DNA from: Pseudomonas costantinii
GTDB lineage: Bacteria; Pseudomonadota; Gammaproteobacteria; Pseudomonadales; Pseudomonadaceae
Reading direction: 5' to 3'
DNA: 64,000 bases
Assembly: GCF_001870435.1 (NCBI RefSeq)
Contig: NZ_MDDR01000045.1
Span: 1-64,000, forward strand
The translations under genes were made by a program, and so were the position numbers. Below the pieces are notes generated by a model. That model was not told the DNA's origin. It did no database searches and saw only the letters and a program-made list of their open reading frames with translations. Shown piece by piece: positions 1 through 8,160 of this stretch. How positions within the stretch are numbered: position 1 is the first letter of the stretch; every line of letters begins with the position of its first letter.

Positions 1-606
1 GACCAGCAGTTCGGCGCGGCTGAACACCCTTTTCGGCGCCTTGGCCAACTGGGCCAGCAACCTGAACTCCGTGACGGTCAGCGCCAAGGCAACGCTTTTG
101 CCTGCAATGTTCACCGTCACTTCATGGCTTTCGATATCAATTTCAAATGCGTCCACCCGGATCATGGCGAGGCTGGTTCGGTCGTTGTTGGCGATGGAGC
201 GCCTGAGCACTGCTTGGGTGCGGGCCACGACCTCTGCCGGGTTGAATGGCTTGACGATGTAGTCGTCGGCGCCGAGGCGCAGGCCCATGAGTTTGTCCAG
301 GTCCTGGTCCTGCGCCGTGAGCATGATCACTGGCGTATTGCCGCGATGGCGCACTTCGGCCAGCACTTTCCAGCCGTCCACATGGGGCATCAGCACATCC
401 AGCAGCACCAAGTCCGGCTTGAGCGTGTGGTGCATTTCCAGGGCGCGTCGTCCGTCGAGCGCGTGGGCGGTGCGAAAACCGCTGCGCTTGAGATAGGCAA
501 TCAGAATGTCCGCGATTTCAGGCTCGTCTTCCGCAATCAGCACGAGCGCCTGGGTTTCTCTGGCGCTCTCGGGTCGGGGCGTCGATGCAACGGGGAAATC
601 AATCAT
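1..606 (-). CDS. OmpR-family response regulator, BaeR-like (3' end outside window)
   Basis: Phosphorylation-activated DNA-binding regulator of a two-component system. Read on the minus strand from ATG at 606, the protein begins MIDFPVASTPRPESA, then a receiver domain with the acidic pair in LIAEDEPE, the phospho-acceptor Asp in DLVLLDVLMP and the Lys in DDYIVKPF. A winged-helix effector domain follows and is cut by the window edge near residue 202, so only about 25-30 residues seem to be missing. The receiver resembles E. coli BaeR, including the GLRLGADDYIVKPFNPAEVVAR stretch in type. A sensor kinase is probably next, outside the window. The BaeR assignment is a family-level inference; AdeR-like is an alternative. 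Confidence 0.85.
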   Translation of the reverse strand, partial: MIDFPVASTPRPESARETQALVLIAEDEPEIADILIAYLKRSGFRTAHALDGRRALEMHHTLKPDLVLLDVLMPHVDGWKVLAEVRHRGNTPVIMLTAQDQDLDKLMGLRLGADDYIVKPFNPAEVVARTQAVLRRSIANNDRTSLAMIRVDAFEIDIESHEVTVNIAGKSVALALTVTEFRLLAQLAKAPKRVFSRAELLV

Positions 607-984
607 GGTCTGCTCGGTGAATGTACCGCGTGCTGTTGTCTCCCTGCGCGCGCGGTTACCTGCCTTGTCGTGGGCGCCTGTCCATGGCCACGTTTACAAG
701 TGCTGATCATAGCTTCTGGGTGAGGGTGCCCAACATCTGGTTGGTCCTGGAAATCACTTTTCGATGGGGCACTGCGGTGAGCGCAATTGTGCGAAACGAA
801 CGTGCGCTTTCATGGGAGGTTTTGTGGAGAAATGATGGAGACGGGTAGTTTTTCAAGTTTTCGGGCAGATTGACGTTTAATACACAAAAGTCCAGTATGG
901 AAATATAAGTACAAAATAACGCCTCACTGCTCCATTTCTTTCTTCACTCTTGCCAAATCAACAACAACTTGCGAGACAACGATC
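607..984. other. Intergenic region between divergent genes
   Basis: This 378-base gap separates the response regulator (leftward) from the amino acid binding protein (rightward), so it should hold both promoters. The right part, from about 840, is AT-rich and carries a palindrome described separately at 890-902. I saw no convincing gene, tRNA or terminator in it. Confidence 0.6.
890..902. promoter_or_regulatory. Candidate DauR operator before the amino acid binding protein gene
   Basis: GTCCAGTATGGAA lies about 83 bases before the start codon of the binding protein gene. It is nearly the same as the perfect palindrome GTCCATTATGGAC found upstream of dauB (4724-4736), and both sit beside AAAA/TTTT runs. 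Two similar palindromes, one before each unit of the D-arginine locus, suggest a common operator, most simply for DauR. This is inference from sequence; binding has not been shown here. Confidence 0.45.
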
Positions 985-1761
985 ATGAAGAAACGCCACC
1001 TTATTTCCGCCCTGGCCCTCAGCCTGTTTGCTTCCAGTCACTTGCTGGCCGCCGAGAAAACCCTGCGCATCGGCATAGAGGCGGCGTACCCGCCGTTCGC
1101 GTCCAAGACTGAAGAGGGCAAGATCGTCGGGTTCGACTACGACATCGGCAACGCGTTGTGCGCGCAGATGAAGGCCAAGTGCGTGTGGGTGGAAGGTGAG
1201 TTCGATGGGCTGATTCCTTCGCTCAAAGTGAAGAAAATCGACATGGCGCTGTCGTCCATGACCATCAACGAAGACCGCAAGAAGTCGGTGGATTTCACTC
1301 ACAAGTATTACTTCACTTCGTCGCGCCTGGTGATGAAAGACGGCGCTGTGGTGGATGACCAGTACGCCAGTCTCAAGGGCAAGACCGTGGGTGTGCAGCG
1401 GGCTACGACCACCGACCGTTATGCCACCGAGGTGTTCGAGCCCAAGGGCATCAACGTCAAGCGCTACAGCAATAACGAAGAAATCTACATGGACTTGGCG
1501 GCGGGGCGCTTGGACGCAATTTTTGCCGACACGATTCCGTTGAGTGACTTCCTGTCGATGCCACGTGGCAAGGGTTACGCGTTTGTCGGTCCGGAACTCA
1601 AGGACCCGAAATACGTGGGCGAGGGCGCCGGGATTGCGGTGCGCAAGGGTAATACCGAGTTGGTCAGTGAGTTGAATGCGGCCATCGACGGTATTCGTGC
1701 CAATGGCGAGTATCAGAAGATTTCGCAGCAGTATTTCAAGTCGGATATCTACGGCGACTGA
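985..1761 (+). CDS. Periplasmic basic amino acid-binding protein of an ABC transporter (HisJ/ArgT/AotJ family)
   Basis: Captures an amino acid in the periplasm and delivers it to an ABC importer. The 258-residue protein has a Sec signal peptide ending at LLAAE (about residue 23), then an SBP_bac_3 fold with the family hallmarks YPPFASKTEEGKIVGFDYDIG, a conserved ligand-site Arg in the DFTHKYYFTSSRLV region, and the length usual for HisJ and ArgT. In P. aeruginosa a homologous binding protein (PA3865) flanks dauBAR, so arginine or a related cationic amino acid is the likely ligand. No permease or ATPase gene is adjacent, so it must share components encoded elsewhere. The stop codon lies inside the left arm of a long inverted repeat. 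Confidence 0.9.
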   Translation: MKKRHLISALALSLFASSHLLAAEKTLRIGIEAAYPPFASKTEEGKIVGFDYDIGNALCAQMKAKCVWVEGEFDGLIPSLKVKKIDMALSSMTINEDRKKSVDFTHKYYFTSSRLVMKDGAVVDDQYASLKGKTVGVQRATTTDRYATEVFEPKGINVKRYSNNEEIYMDLAAGRLDAIFADTIPLSDFLSMPRGKGYAFVGPELKDPKYVGEGAGIAVRKGNTELVSELNAAIDGIRANGEYQKISQQYFKSDIYGD

Positions 1762-1914
1762 GTACATATCCGTTTTTTGGGTAACGGCGGCTATTGGTTC
1801 CGCTCTTACAGCGGCTTACTTTGGGCTGGGCCGGCATTCCGGCTTTTCCAAAGTGAGTCGCCGTAAGGGCGAAACCATAAGCCGCCGTTACCCAAAAAAC
1901 GGATATGTACTCAG
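1758..1914. repeat. Long inverted repeat, 35-bp perfect arms (dispersed repeat family)
   Basis: The arms 1758-1792 and 1880-1914 are perfect reverse complements (35 bases) with the core CTGAGTACATATCCGTTTT. The interior is itself partly complementary (GGTTCCGCTCTTAC against GTAAGGGCGAAACC), giving a hairpin of about 157 bases. The element lies between convergent genes and its left arm includes the TGA of the binding protein gene, so it may act as a bidirectional terminator. Related copies lie at 12105-12138 and 43689-43886. Confidence 0.85.
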
Positions 1915-1969
1915 CAAACCAGCGACAACCACAAAGCCCAAGAGACACCTAGGCTGCGATCGCACTAGG

Positions 1970-2599
1970 TCAGCCCTTCAATTCCTTCAAATGCTTGTAA
2001 ACCGTTGCCCGCCCCATGCCCAGCACATTGGCCACATAGTTCGAGGCGCTCTTGCCCTTGAACGCGCCTTCGGCATGCAGCGCCAACACCAGTTCACGCT
2101 TATGGTCACGAGTCAGCAGATTCAGGCTCAACTGACGCTCGCGCATCCAGGCATGCAAAAAGGTGTTGATCCGTTCCTGCCAATCATCGCGAAACAGCGA
2201 GTCCGGTTGCGGGATCAGCTTGCTCGGCGACAGGAACAGGTCCAACGCCGCCTTGGCGTTTTCGAACAGTGAAATATTCAAATTGATGCACAGCACCGCG
2301 AGCCGGCGACCTTTATGGTCATGCAGCACAGTGCTCAGGCTGCGAATTTTCTGACCGTCCCAATTAAGCTTTTCGTACGGCCCGATATTCACTTCGCTGA
2401 TGTCATCGCTGAGCATGTCCTCCAGTGACGAGTCGTCACCGATGGCCCGTTTCGACAGGTTGTTGGCGATGTAATCGACCTTTTGCGTGCGCAAGTCATG
2501 CAGCACCACTTCTGCGTGGGGGAAGAACAGCGTGGCGATCGCATCGGCGACCGCGCGGAAATTCTGCATGACCTTTTCTTGTTCGGCGGTGTTCATCAA
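1970..2599 (-). CDS. dauR: DauR-like transcriptional regulator (YheO-type PAS-like domain plus HTH)
   Basis: DNA-binding regulator, 209 residues. Residues about 15-130 form the YheO/PAS-like sensor domain (motif FFPHAEVVLHDL at the start). The C-terminal 50 residues form the HTH_22 domain with GKSASNYVANVLGMGRATVY as recognition region. In P. aeruginosa DauR represses dauBAR and responds to arginine. Here the gene is third in the same order, dauB-dauA-dauR, and its ATG overlaps the dauA stop by four bases, which indicates translational coupling. The palindromes at 890-902 and 4724-4736 are candidate binding sites. Confidence 0.88.
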   Translation of the reverse strand: MMNTAEQEKVMQNFRAVADAIATLFFPHAEVVLHDLRTQKVDYIANNLSKRAIGDDSSLEDMLSDDISEVNIGPYEKLNWDGQKIRSLSTVLHDHKGRRLAVLCINLNISLFENAKAALDLFLSPSKLIPQPDSLFRDDWQERINTFLHAWMRERQLSLNLLTRDHKRELVLALHAEGAFKGKSASNYVANVLGMGRATVYKHLKELKG

Positions 2600-3729
2600 T
2601 GCGGCTCCAGGCGGACGGGGGAGAGCATACCAGCGTCCAGGCCGAACCGTGTCAGTTGCTCGGGCAGCGGGGCGCCGCGCACCAGGGCCGCACTCGCCTG
2701 GCCCATGGCCGGAGACGTCTGGATGCCATAACCGCCTTGTGCCGCGACCCAGAACAGGCCGGGCACCCGGGGGTCGAAGCCCGACAGCAAATCACCATCG
2801 TGCACAAAACTGCGCAGGCCGGCCCAGGTCCGGGTCGGGCGGCGGATGGTCAGGGTGGTGGCTTCTTCGATCTGGTAAATACCCATGGCGATGTCCAGCT
2901 CTTCAGGCTGGACATCCTGGGGTTCGACCGGGTCGGCGTTGGCCGGTGAACCCAGGAACATGCCGGCATCGGGCTTCATGTAGAAGGCCTCGTCGAGGGC
3001 TACCAGCATCGGCCAATGGTGGGTGTCCAGGCCTTCGGGCCCGGCGAAGATGAAGGCCGAGCGGCGCTTGGGTTGCAGCCCGAGGGAGGCCGCGCCGGCC
3101 AGTCCGCCGATATGATCGGCCCATGCCCCGGCCGCGTTGATGATGATGGAAGTGGTGTACGTCGCGTCCTGGGTACGCACATGCCAAAGGCCGTCGGCGT
3201 CACGGTTCAGGCCCTGTACGTGGCTGTCGGTGCGCACTTCACTGCCGTTGCGGCGGATGCCGCGCAAGTAGCCTTGGTGCAGGGCGTCGGTGTCGATGTC
3301 GCTGGCCGTTGGGTCATAGATCGCGCCGTGGACTTTTTCGCGCCGCAGGATCGGCAGCCTTGCGCATGCTTCGTCGACACTCAACTGTTCGACCTGCGGC
3401 ACGGTGGCTTTGGCGCTTTGGTATTGAGCCTTCAATTCGGCCGGGTCGCCGTTGAAGTCGACCGTCATTTCGCCGCGCGGTGTCAGCAATGGGTGCTCGC
3501 AGAAACCAGTTGGCGGGTTATCGAAAAACTCACGGCTGGCCAGGGTCAGTGCCCGCACTTGTGGTGTGCCATAAGCGGCGGTGTACAGCGCCGCCGAACG
3601 CCCGGTGGAGTGATAGGCTGGGTGGCTTTCACGCTCGAGCACCAGCACTTTACCGTGTTGCGACAGCCAGAAACCGGTGGACGCGCCTGCGATGCCGCCG
3701 CCGATGATGATGAAGTCTGCATGGCTCAT
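2596..3729 (-). CDS. dauA: D-arginine dehydrogenase (FAD-dependent D-amino acid dehydrogenase)
   Basis: Oxidises D-arginine and other D-amino acids to the 2-imino acid, which hydrolyses to the 2-keto acid. The 377 residues start with the FAD-binding GGGIAG (10-15) and E32 at the end of the second beta strand. The sequence matches P. aeruginosa DauA closely as I remember it, including Y53, E87 and LQPKRRSAFIFA. One difference stands out: residue 48 is Leu in SAALYTAAYG, where the P. aeruginosa enzyme has an active-site His. This could alter substrate range or kinetics. Start ATG at 3729 is 20 bases after the dauB stop. Confidence 0.9.
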   Translation of the reverse strand: MSHADFIIIGGGIAGASTGFWLSQHGKVLVLERESHPAYHSTGRSAALYTAAYGTPQVRALTLASREFFDNPPTGFCEHPLLTPRGEMTVDFNGDPAELKAQYQSAKATVPQVEQLSVDEACARLPILRREKVHGAIYDPTASDIDTDALHQGYLRGIRRNGSEVRTDSHVQGLNRDADGLWHVRTQDATYTTSIIINAAGAWADHIGGLAGAASLGLQPKRRSAFIFAGPEGLDTHHWPMLVALDEAFYMKPDAGMFLGSPANADPVEPQDVQPEELDIAMGIYQIEEATTLTIRRPTRTWAGLRSFVHDGDLLSGFDPRVPGLFWVAAQGGYGIQTSPAMGQASAALVRGAPLPEQLTRFGLDAGMLSPVRLEPH

Positions 3730-3749
3730 GAACGTCTCCTGAAAGGGGG

Positions 3750-4697
3750 TTAGCGCTGGATTTGATACAGGGCATTGGCCAATGCGACATCTTCCAGGCC
3801 TAACCCGATCGAGCGGAAAAACACAGGACGGTCGTAGTTCGGGCGCTGGACCATATCACTGAGCAACTCGGGCAGGTCGCCGACCACGGCGCGTTTATCC
3901 CAACCGTGCTGTTCGCTGGCGATCAGCATTTCGCCGGCCGCGCCCGGGGTGGTCTGGCGGTAGTCGCAGAACACCTGCATGTCGTTGAGGCTTTGGGGCG
4001 GCACTTCATGGGCGCGCGGGGCGTTGGTGCTGATCGAGGTGATCAGCGCGGGTTTGCTCAGTCGCGACGGGTCGATCACCGGCCCGGCCGAAGAGGTGCA
4101 GAGCAGGATCACGTCGGCGTCTTCCAGGGCCGCCTCGCAGGTATTGGCGATAACCAGCCGTGGGTCCAGGCTTTGGAGGTGTGCGAGGGTTTCAGCACTC
4201 GCGCTGGCCAGGCGTGGCGAATACAGGCGGATGCTCTGCCAGTCCCGCAGGTTCTGCACGTAGCGCAAGTGGGCCTGGGCGACCTTGCCACTGCCGATGA
4301 TCGCCAGGCGGCGGGCGGCGACGGGGGCCAGGGCGTCCACCGCCAACGCGGTGGTGGCCGCGGTGCGTTCGGTGGTCAGCTCGGCGGCATCGCAAAGCAA
4401 CAGCGGCTGGCCGGTGTGCATCGACATCAACAGGGTCCAGGCCGTCACCAGCGGCCCTTGCTCGCGCACGATATAGGGCGAGGTCTTGACCCCGTACACT
4501 TCATCTTCGGCCAGCACGCCAAGGTAATTGATGAAGTCGCCGGCGCCATGCGGGAACTCCACCCGTTGTTGCGCCGGCTGCACCGCTTGCCCGGCGGCCA
4601 TGTCGCGAAACAGCTTGTGCAGGATGTGGGGCACATCAACTTGCGCGAGTAGTTCACGGGCCTGGGCCCGGTTGATCACTAGAGGTGTGCTGGACAT
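3750..4697 (-). CDS. dauB: DauB, ornithine cyclodeaminase/mu-crystallin family imino acid reductase
   Basis: In P. aeruginosa DauB reduces the imino or keto product of DauA with NAD(P)H, so that DauA and DauB together convert D-arginine to L-arginine. This 315-residue protein has the family fold: an N-terminal substrate domain, then a Rossmann domain with LAIIGSGKVAQAHLRY (about residues 130-145) and the downstream ADVILLCTSSAGPVI strand. It is the first gene of the operon dauB-dauA-dauR; a perfect palindrome lies 27 bases before its ATG. Ornithine cyclodeaminase itself is an alternative by family, but the context favours DauB. Confidence 0.88.
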   Translation of the reverse strand: MSSTPLVINRAQARELLAQVDVPHILHKLFRDMAAGQAVQPAQQRVEFPHGAGDFINYLGVLAEDEVYGVKTSPYIVREQGPLVTAWTLLMSMHTGQPLLLCDAAELTTERTAATTALAVDALAPVAARRLAIIGSGKVAQAHLRYVQNLRDWQSIRLYSPRLASASAETLAHLQSLDPRLVIANTCEAALEDADVILLCTSSAGPVIDPSRLSKPALITSISTNAPRAHEVPPQSLNDMQVFCDYRQTTPGAAGEMLIASEQHGWDKRAVVGDLPELLSDMVQRPNYDRPVFFRSIGLGLEDVALANALYQIQR

Positions 4698-4723
4698 GGA
4701 GATCTCCGCAAATAAACTATTTT

Positions 4724-4736
4724 GTCCATTATGGAC
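4724..4736. promoter_or_regulatory. Candidate DauR operator upstream of dauB
   Basis: GTCCATTATGGAC is a perfect palindrome around one central T. It sits in the AT-rich leader of dauB, 27 bases upstream of its ATG, where a repressor would cover the promoter. The near-identical site at 890-902 before the divergent binding protein gene supports a shared regulator. Assignment to DauR is inferred from neighbourhood only. Confidence 0.5.
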
Positions 4737-4805
4737 TTTTAGTTCTGCTGAGCAATATCCAGGCGAAAAAAAGCTGTGGGCCGGGAGCTACGGTTGAAGG
4801 TGACC

Positions 4806-6161
4806 TCAAACCGGATCGACGCGCAGCCAGACCGTGACGCACAAACCCCGTTGCGCCACCGCATCAGTAAACGACAGCTGCACCCGTGCCCCGGTGCGAT
4901 CGGTGATCGCCTTGACGATCGACAACCCCAGCCCGGAACCGGCTTCGTCAGTGCCCAGGCTGCGATAGAACGGGTCGAACACCCGCGCTTGTTCCTCCAC
5001 GGCAATGCCTGGGCCGGAGTCTTTGACTTGTAGCTGTACAGCGCCAGGTTCCAACACCACCGACAGGTCGATGCGCCCACCCTGCGGGGTATAGCGAATG
5101 GCGTTATCCACCAGGTTTTTGACCAGGGTGAACAGGTCCATTTCGTTGAAAACCACCTGCACATCCTGGGTGCTTTCAACGCCGATATCGATCTGCTTGC
5201 GTTCAGCAAGTGGCAGTAAATCTTCCAGGACTTGTCGATAAACGTCGTGCACCGAAAGCGTGGTTTGCAGCCGGTCCGACGCTGACTGCGCAGCCGCCAG
5301 GCTCAGGAGCTGATCGATCAGTTTTCGGCCGCGTTCGATGCCGCGCGACAACGGTACAAAACGCTCGCGGGTCGTGGGCGACATCTCAGTGGCGGCCAGG
5401 CGGTCGGCTTGCAGCGACAAGGCCGTCATTGGCGAGCGCAGCTCATGGGCGGCATCGGCGACAAAGCGCCGCTGGCTGTCCATGGATTGCGCGACGCGGG
5501 TCAGCAAGCGGTTGATGGCCACCACGAACGGGCGCACTTCAGTCGGCAGGTGCTGTTCCTCAATCGGGTGCAATTCCTGTTCTGCGCGCTGATCGATCTC
5601 CGCCGCCAACACGCCAATCGGGCGAAACAGCTTGCGCACCAGGTCGCCGACCACCAGCAACAACACCGGGAATAAAATCAGGAACGGCAACAAACTGCGC
5701 CAGGCGCTTTCGCGGGCGTCCTTGTCGCGGGCATCGGATTCCTGGGCCACGGCAATGCGCTCGCCGCGTGCGGTGGTGTGCACCAGTACGCGAAAGGCTT
5801 CGCCCGCCACCTCAACCGTGGACAGGCCATCGGCGAGGCCAGTGGGAAATGGTAATGGCAGGGCTTCATCGGTGGTGCCCGCAGCGTGTTGGCCGTCACT
5901 CAGGTACTGAATGATCACCCGGGACTCTTCGTCGTCGCCCTTGATGGTCGGGCCTTGCGCGTACTGCAGGGTCATCTGTTGGCGGTCAAACAACATCGCC
6001 ACCTGGCGCAAGGTGTCGTCCTGCTGTTCGTGGGTTTCTTCGAAGGCTGAGACAAACGCAAACACGCTGGCCACCAACGCCACCAGCAGAATCGCCAGGG
6101 ACAGCGTCACCGACAGCCGCAGTTGGACCGATTCACTCAAACGCTTTTTGAAACCATCCAT
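4806..6161 (-). CDS. Two-component sensor histidine kinase, QseC/PmrB-like
   Basis: Inner-membrane kinase that phosphorylates the adjacent response regulator. The 451 residues comprise an N-terminal membrane segment (about 15-37), a periplasmic domain of about 120 residues, a second membrane segment (LLPFLILFPVLLLVVGDLV), a short linker, the dimerisation/phosphoacceptor motif FVADAAHELRSPMTALS, and an ATPase domain with NAIRYTP, DSGPGI and GSGLGLSIV. The start codon lies inside the end of the regulator gene (25-base overlap), so the pair is translationally coupled. It is the last gene of a leftward operon starting at 8099. The signal cannot be told from sequence. Confidence 0.9.
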   Translation of the reverse strand: MDGFKKRLSESVQLRLSVTLSLAILLVALVASVFAFVSAFEETHEQQDDTLRQVAMLFDRQQMTLQYAQGPTIKGDDEESRVIIQYLSDGQHAAGTTDEALPLPFPTGLADGLSTVEVAGEAFRVLVHTTARGERIAVAQESDARDKDARESAWRSLLPFLILFPVLLLVVGDLVRKLFRPIGVLAAEIDQRAEQELHPIEEQHLPTEVRPFVVAINRLLTRVAQSMDSQRRFVADAAHELRSPMTALSLQADRLAATEMSPTTRERFVPLSRGIERGRKLIDQLLSLAAAQSASDRLQTTLSVHDVYRQVLEDLLPLAERKQIDIGVESTQDVQVVFNEMDLFTLVKNLVDNAIRYTPQGGRIDLSVVLEPGAVQLQVKDSGPGIAVEEQARVFDPFYRSLGTDEAGSGLGLSIVKAITDRTGARVQLSFTDAVAQRGLCVTVWLRVDPV

Positions 6162-6802
6162 CCCATGCCCCTGACGTTCTTGATCACGTGACTTCCCAAC
6201 TTGCGCCGCAAGGCGTGAATCAAGAACTCGATGGCGTTGCTTTCCACCTCGTTGCCCCAGCCATACAGCCGGTCTTCCAATTCACTGCGTGAGAGGATCG
6301 TGCCCGGGCGAATCAGCAGTGCTTGCAGCAGCGCAAATTCGCGGCTGGACAGCGCCACGCCGCGATGCTCCTCGGTGCTGGCCTCCTTGGAGAGCAGGTC
6401 CAGCGACACCACACCGTTTGCCAGTAAAGACAGGGCGCTCCCGCCTTTACGACGCAGCACGGCCCGAATGCGCGCGAGCAATTCCGAAATGTCGAAGGGT
6501 TTGAGTAAGTAGTCGTCGGCACCGCCGTCGAGGCCGCGCAGGCGGTCATCGAGGCTGTCGCGGGCAGTGATGATCAGCAGGGGCACGGGGTTGTTGCGGG
6601 CGCGGATGCTGTCCAGCACGTCGAGGCCGTCTTTGCCGGGCAGGCCGAGGTCCAGCAGCACCAGGTCGTAGGGGTGGGTGTCGAGTGCGGCGAGACCCGT
6701 GAGGCCGTTCTTGACCCAGTCGGCGGCATAGCTCGCATCGCTGAGCGCGCGCTGGATGGCGTCGCCAATCATTGGGTCGTCTTCGACCAGCAGTATCCGC
6801 AT
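6137..6802 (-). CDS. OmpR-family response regulator, QseB/PmrA-like
   Basis: DNA-binding partner of the kinase that follows. The receiver domain starts MRILLVEDDP and has the phospho-acceptor in YDLVLLDLGLPG and the conserved Lys in DDYLLKPFD. The winged-helix domain contains SSREFALLQALL and the recognition helix region ESNAIEFLIHALRRKL. I chose ATG at 6802 because GGAGAGGG lies just upstream and the family starts here; an in-frame extension to 6823 adds seven unlikely residues. It overlaps the kinase gene by 25 bases. Target genes are not evident. Confidence 0.9.
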   Translation of the reverse strand: MRILLVEDDPMIGDAIQRALSDASYAADWVKNGLTGLAALDTHPYDLVLLDLGLPGKDGLDVLDSIRARNNPVPLLIITARDSLDDRLRGLDGGADDYLLKPFDISELLARIRAVLRRKGGSALSLLANGVVSLDLLSKEASTEEHRGVALSSREFALLQALLIRPGTILSRSELEDRLYGWGNEVESNAIEFLIHALRRKLGSHVIKNVRGMGWMVSKSV

Positions 6803-6882
6803 GTCCCTCTCCGCAAAAAGCAAACGCGGCGAGGTGATCGCCGCGTTTGTATTGAAGCACTCAGGCAGGTATTTGTCTGGTA

Positions 6883-7311
6883 TTAGCCTTTCATCAAATC
6901 GAAGGTCTTGAGCAGGTCATCCATCGAGGACTTGCAGTCAGCCGGGTTCGGGTTGCCGTCACGCAACGCCGAGAGTGCACGGTCGATGGCCTTGTCCAGC
7001 ACATGCCAGTCGTTCGCGGCCCGAGGTTTGATGCCGGCTTCGGCGGAGTCCCAGGTGGTTTCCAGGTCCTTGATACGGGCTTTGGCACCCGGCAGGTCGT
7101 TCTTGGCGACAAGCCCGGACACGTCCACCGCGATGCTGCGGAACTCGGACAGGTCGCCCAGTTTCGACGCCTGGCGTTGGCTGGCTGGTGCGCTGGCGTT
7201 GGAGGCGTCTTTGGGCTTGTCGGCAGGTTTCGAACAGCCCGTGGCGATGCTCAGCATAAAGATCGCTGAAACAATGGCGGCGTGGCGGATCATGTTTTGA
7301 ACTTTGCTCAT
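6883..7311 (-). CDS. Small lipoprotein of unknown function
   Basis: 142 residues starting MSKVQNMIRHAA. The N terminus has a lipoprotein signal with lipobox LSIATGC, so the mature protein begins with Cys near residue 25 followed by SKPADKP, and is probably anchored in the outer membrane. The mature part is Ala/Lys/Asp-rich, helical, and carries a lone Cys near the C terminus (PADCKSSMDDLL). It lies between the DUF347 membrane protein and the two-component genes, in the same orientation, with a gap of 23 bases to the former. I do not recognise a family. A role in the envelope process sensed by the adjacent system is a guess. Confidence 0.75.
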   Translation of the reverse strand: MSKVQNMIRHAAIVSAIFMLSIATGCSKPADKPKDASNASAPASQRQASKLGDLSEFRSIAVDVSGLVAKNDLPGAKARIKDLETTWDSAEAGIKPRAANDWHVLDKAIDRALSALRDGNPNPADCKSSMDDLLKTFDLMKG

Positions 7312-7334
7312 GAGGGTGTCCTTGGTGTGAGTAT

Positions 7335-8099
7335 TTATTGAGTAATGGCTTTGCGGTTGCCGACACTGAGTTGCGCGACGGCCACCAGCAGGACAATCAC
7401 GCAGAGGAACAGCGCGCTGGTCCAACTGGCGCCCATGCCCAGGCCGCCGTAGGTCTTGGCCTGGGTGAGCAGGTCGCCGAGGGACGCGCCGAACGGTCGA
7501 GTGAGGATGTAGGCGACCCAGAAGGTCAGCACGCTGTTGACGCCCAGGCGCCAGGCCAGCAGGGCGACACCGATCAAACCGGCGAAGATCACCGCGCCAA
7601 GGGTGAAACCCAGGCCCAGTGCTTCAGTGGCCAGGTCACCGGCGGCAGTGCCCAGGGCAAAGGTGCAGAGCACGGTCGTCCAGTAGAACCACTCACGGCG
7701 TGGGGTCACAATGTCCTGGATCGACAGGCTGCGTTCCGTGCGGTACCAGACGGTAAAGTTAAGCGCGAGCAACACCGAAAAAATCGCCGTGCTGGCGTAC
7801 AGGCTGACGTCGAGTTTATCGGTGAGGATATCGGTGATCTGCGTGCCGACGATGCTCACCAGCACTACGGTCAGCCAGTAGATCCAAGGGGTGTAGGCCT
7901 TGGTACGCATCTGCCAGAACAACGCGATGGACAGCAGCGCGGCCATGCCGATGCTGGTCCAGCCGGCGCCGAAGCCGGCATCGACGGCGAGGTAATCCGC
8001 GCCGGTTTCGCCCACGGTCGTGGACAATATCTTGATGACCCAGAATGACAGCGTCACCTCGGGTACTTTGTTCAGCCAACGGGCTGCTGTGGCATTCAT
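7335..8099 (-). CDS. Integral membrane protein with four DUF347 repeats (COG4705)
   Basis: 254-residue multi-spanning inner-membrane protein of unknown activity. It is built from four diverged copies of one unit of about 50 residues, each with a polar core between hydrophobic helices: FWVIKILSTTVGETGADYLA, YWLTVVLVSIVGTQITDILT, YWTTVLCTFALGTAAGDLAT and FWVAYILTRPFGASLGDLLT. The conserved Gly plus a polar residue and Asp at equal positions in each repeat suggest a pseudo-symmetric pore or transporter. It is the first gene of the leftward operon ending in the QseBC-like system, so it may be a target or sensor partner. Fold and operon are visible; function is not known. Confidence 0.8.
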   Translation of the reverse strand: MNATAARWLNKVPEVTLSFWVIKILSTTVGETGADYLAVDAGFGAGWTSIGMAALLSIALFWQMRTKAYTPWIYWLTVVLVSIVGTQITDILTDKLDVSLYASTAIFSVLLALNFTVWYRTERSLSIQDIVTPRREWFYWTTVLCTFALGTAAGDLATEALGLGFTLGAVIFAGLIGVALLAWRLGVNSVLTFWVAYILTRPFGASLGDLLTQAKTYGGLGMGASWTSALFLCVIVLLVAVAQLSVGNRKAITQ

Positions 8100-8160
8100 C
8101 GGGGTTACCTCTCCTTGACGGCGCTGTGGTTGGCGCAGGGGAGAAGGTAAACCCCGAAAC

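Noticed and set aside
124..723. Plus-strand frame over the first response regulator
   Set aside because: The minus strand encodes a complete receiver and most of a winged-helix domain; the plus frame shows no known domain.
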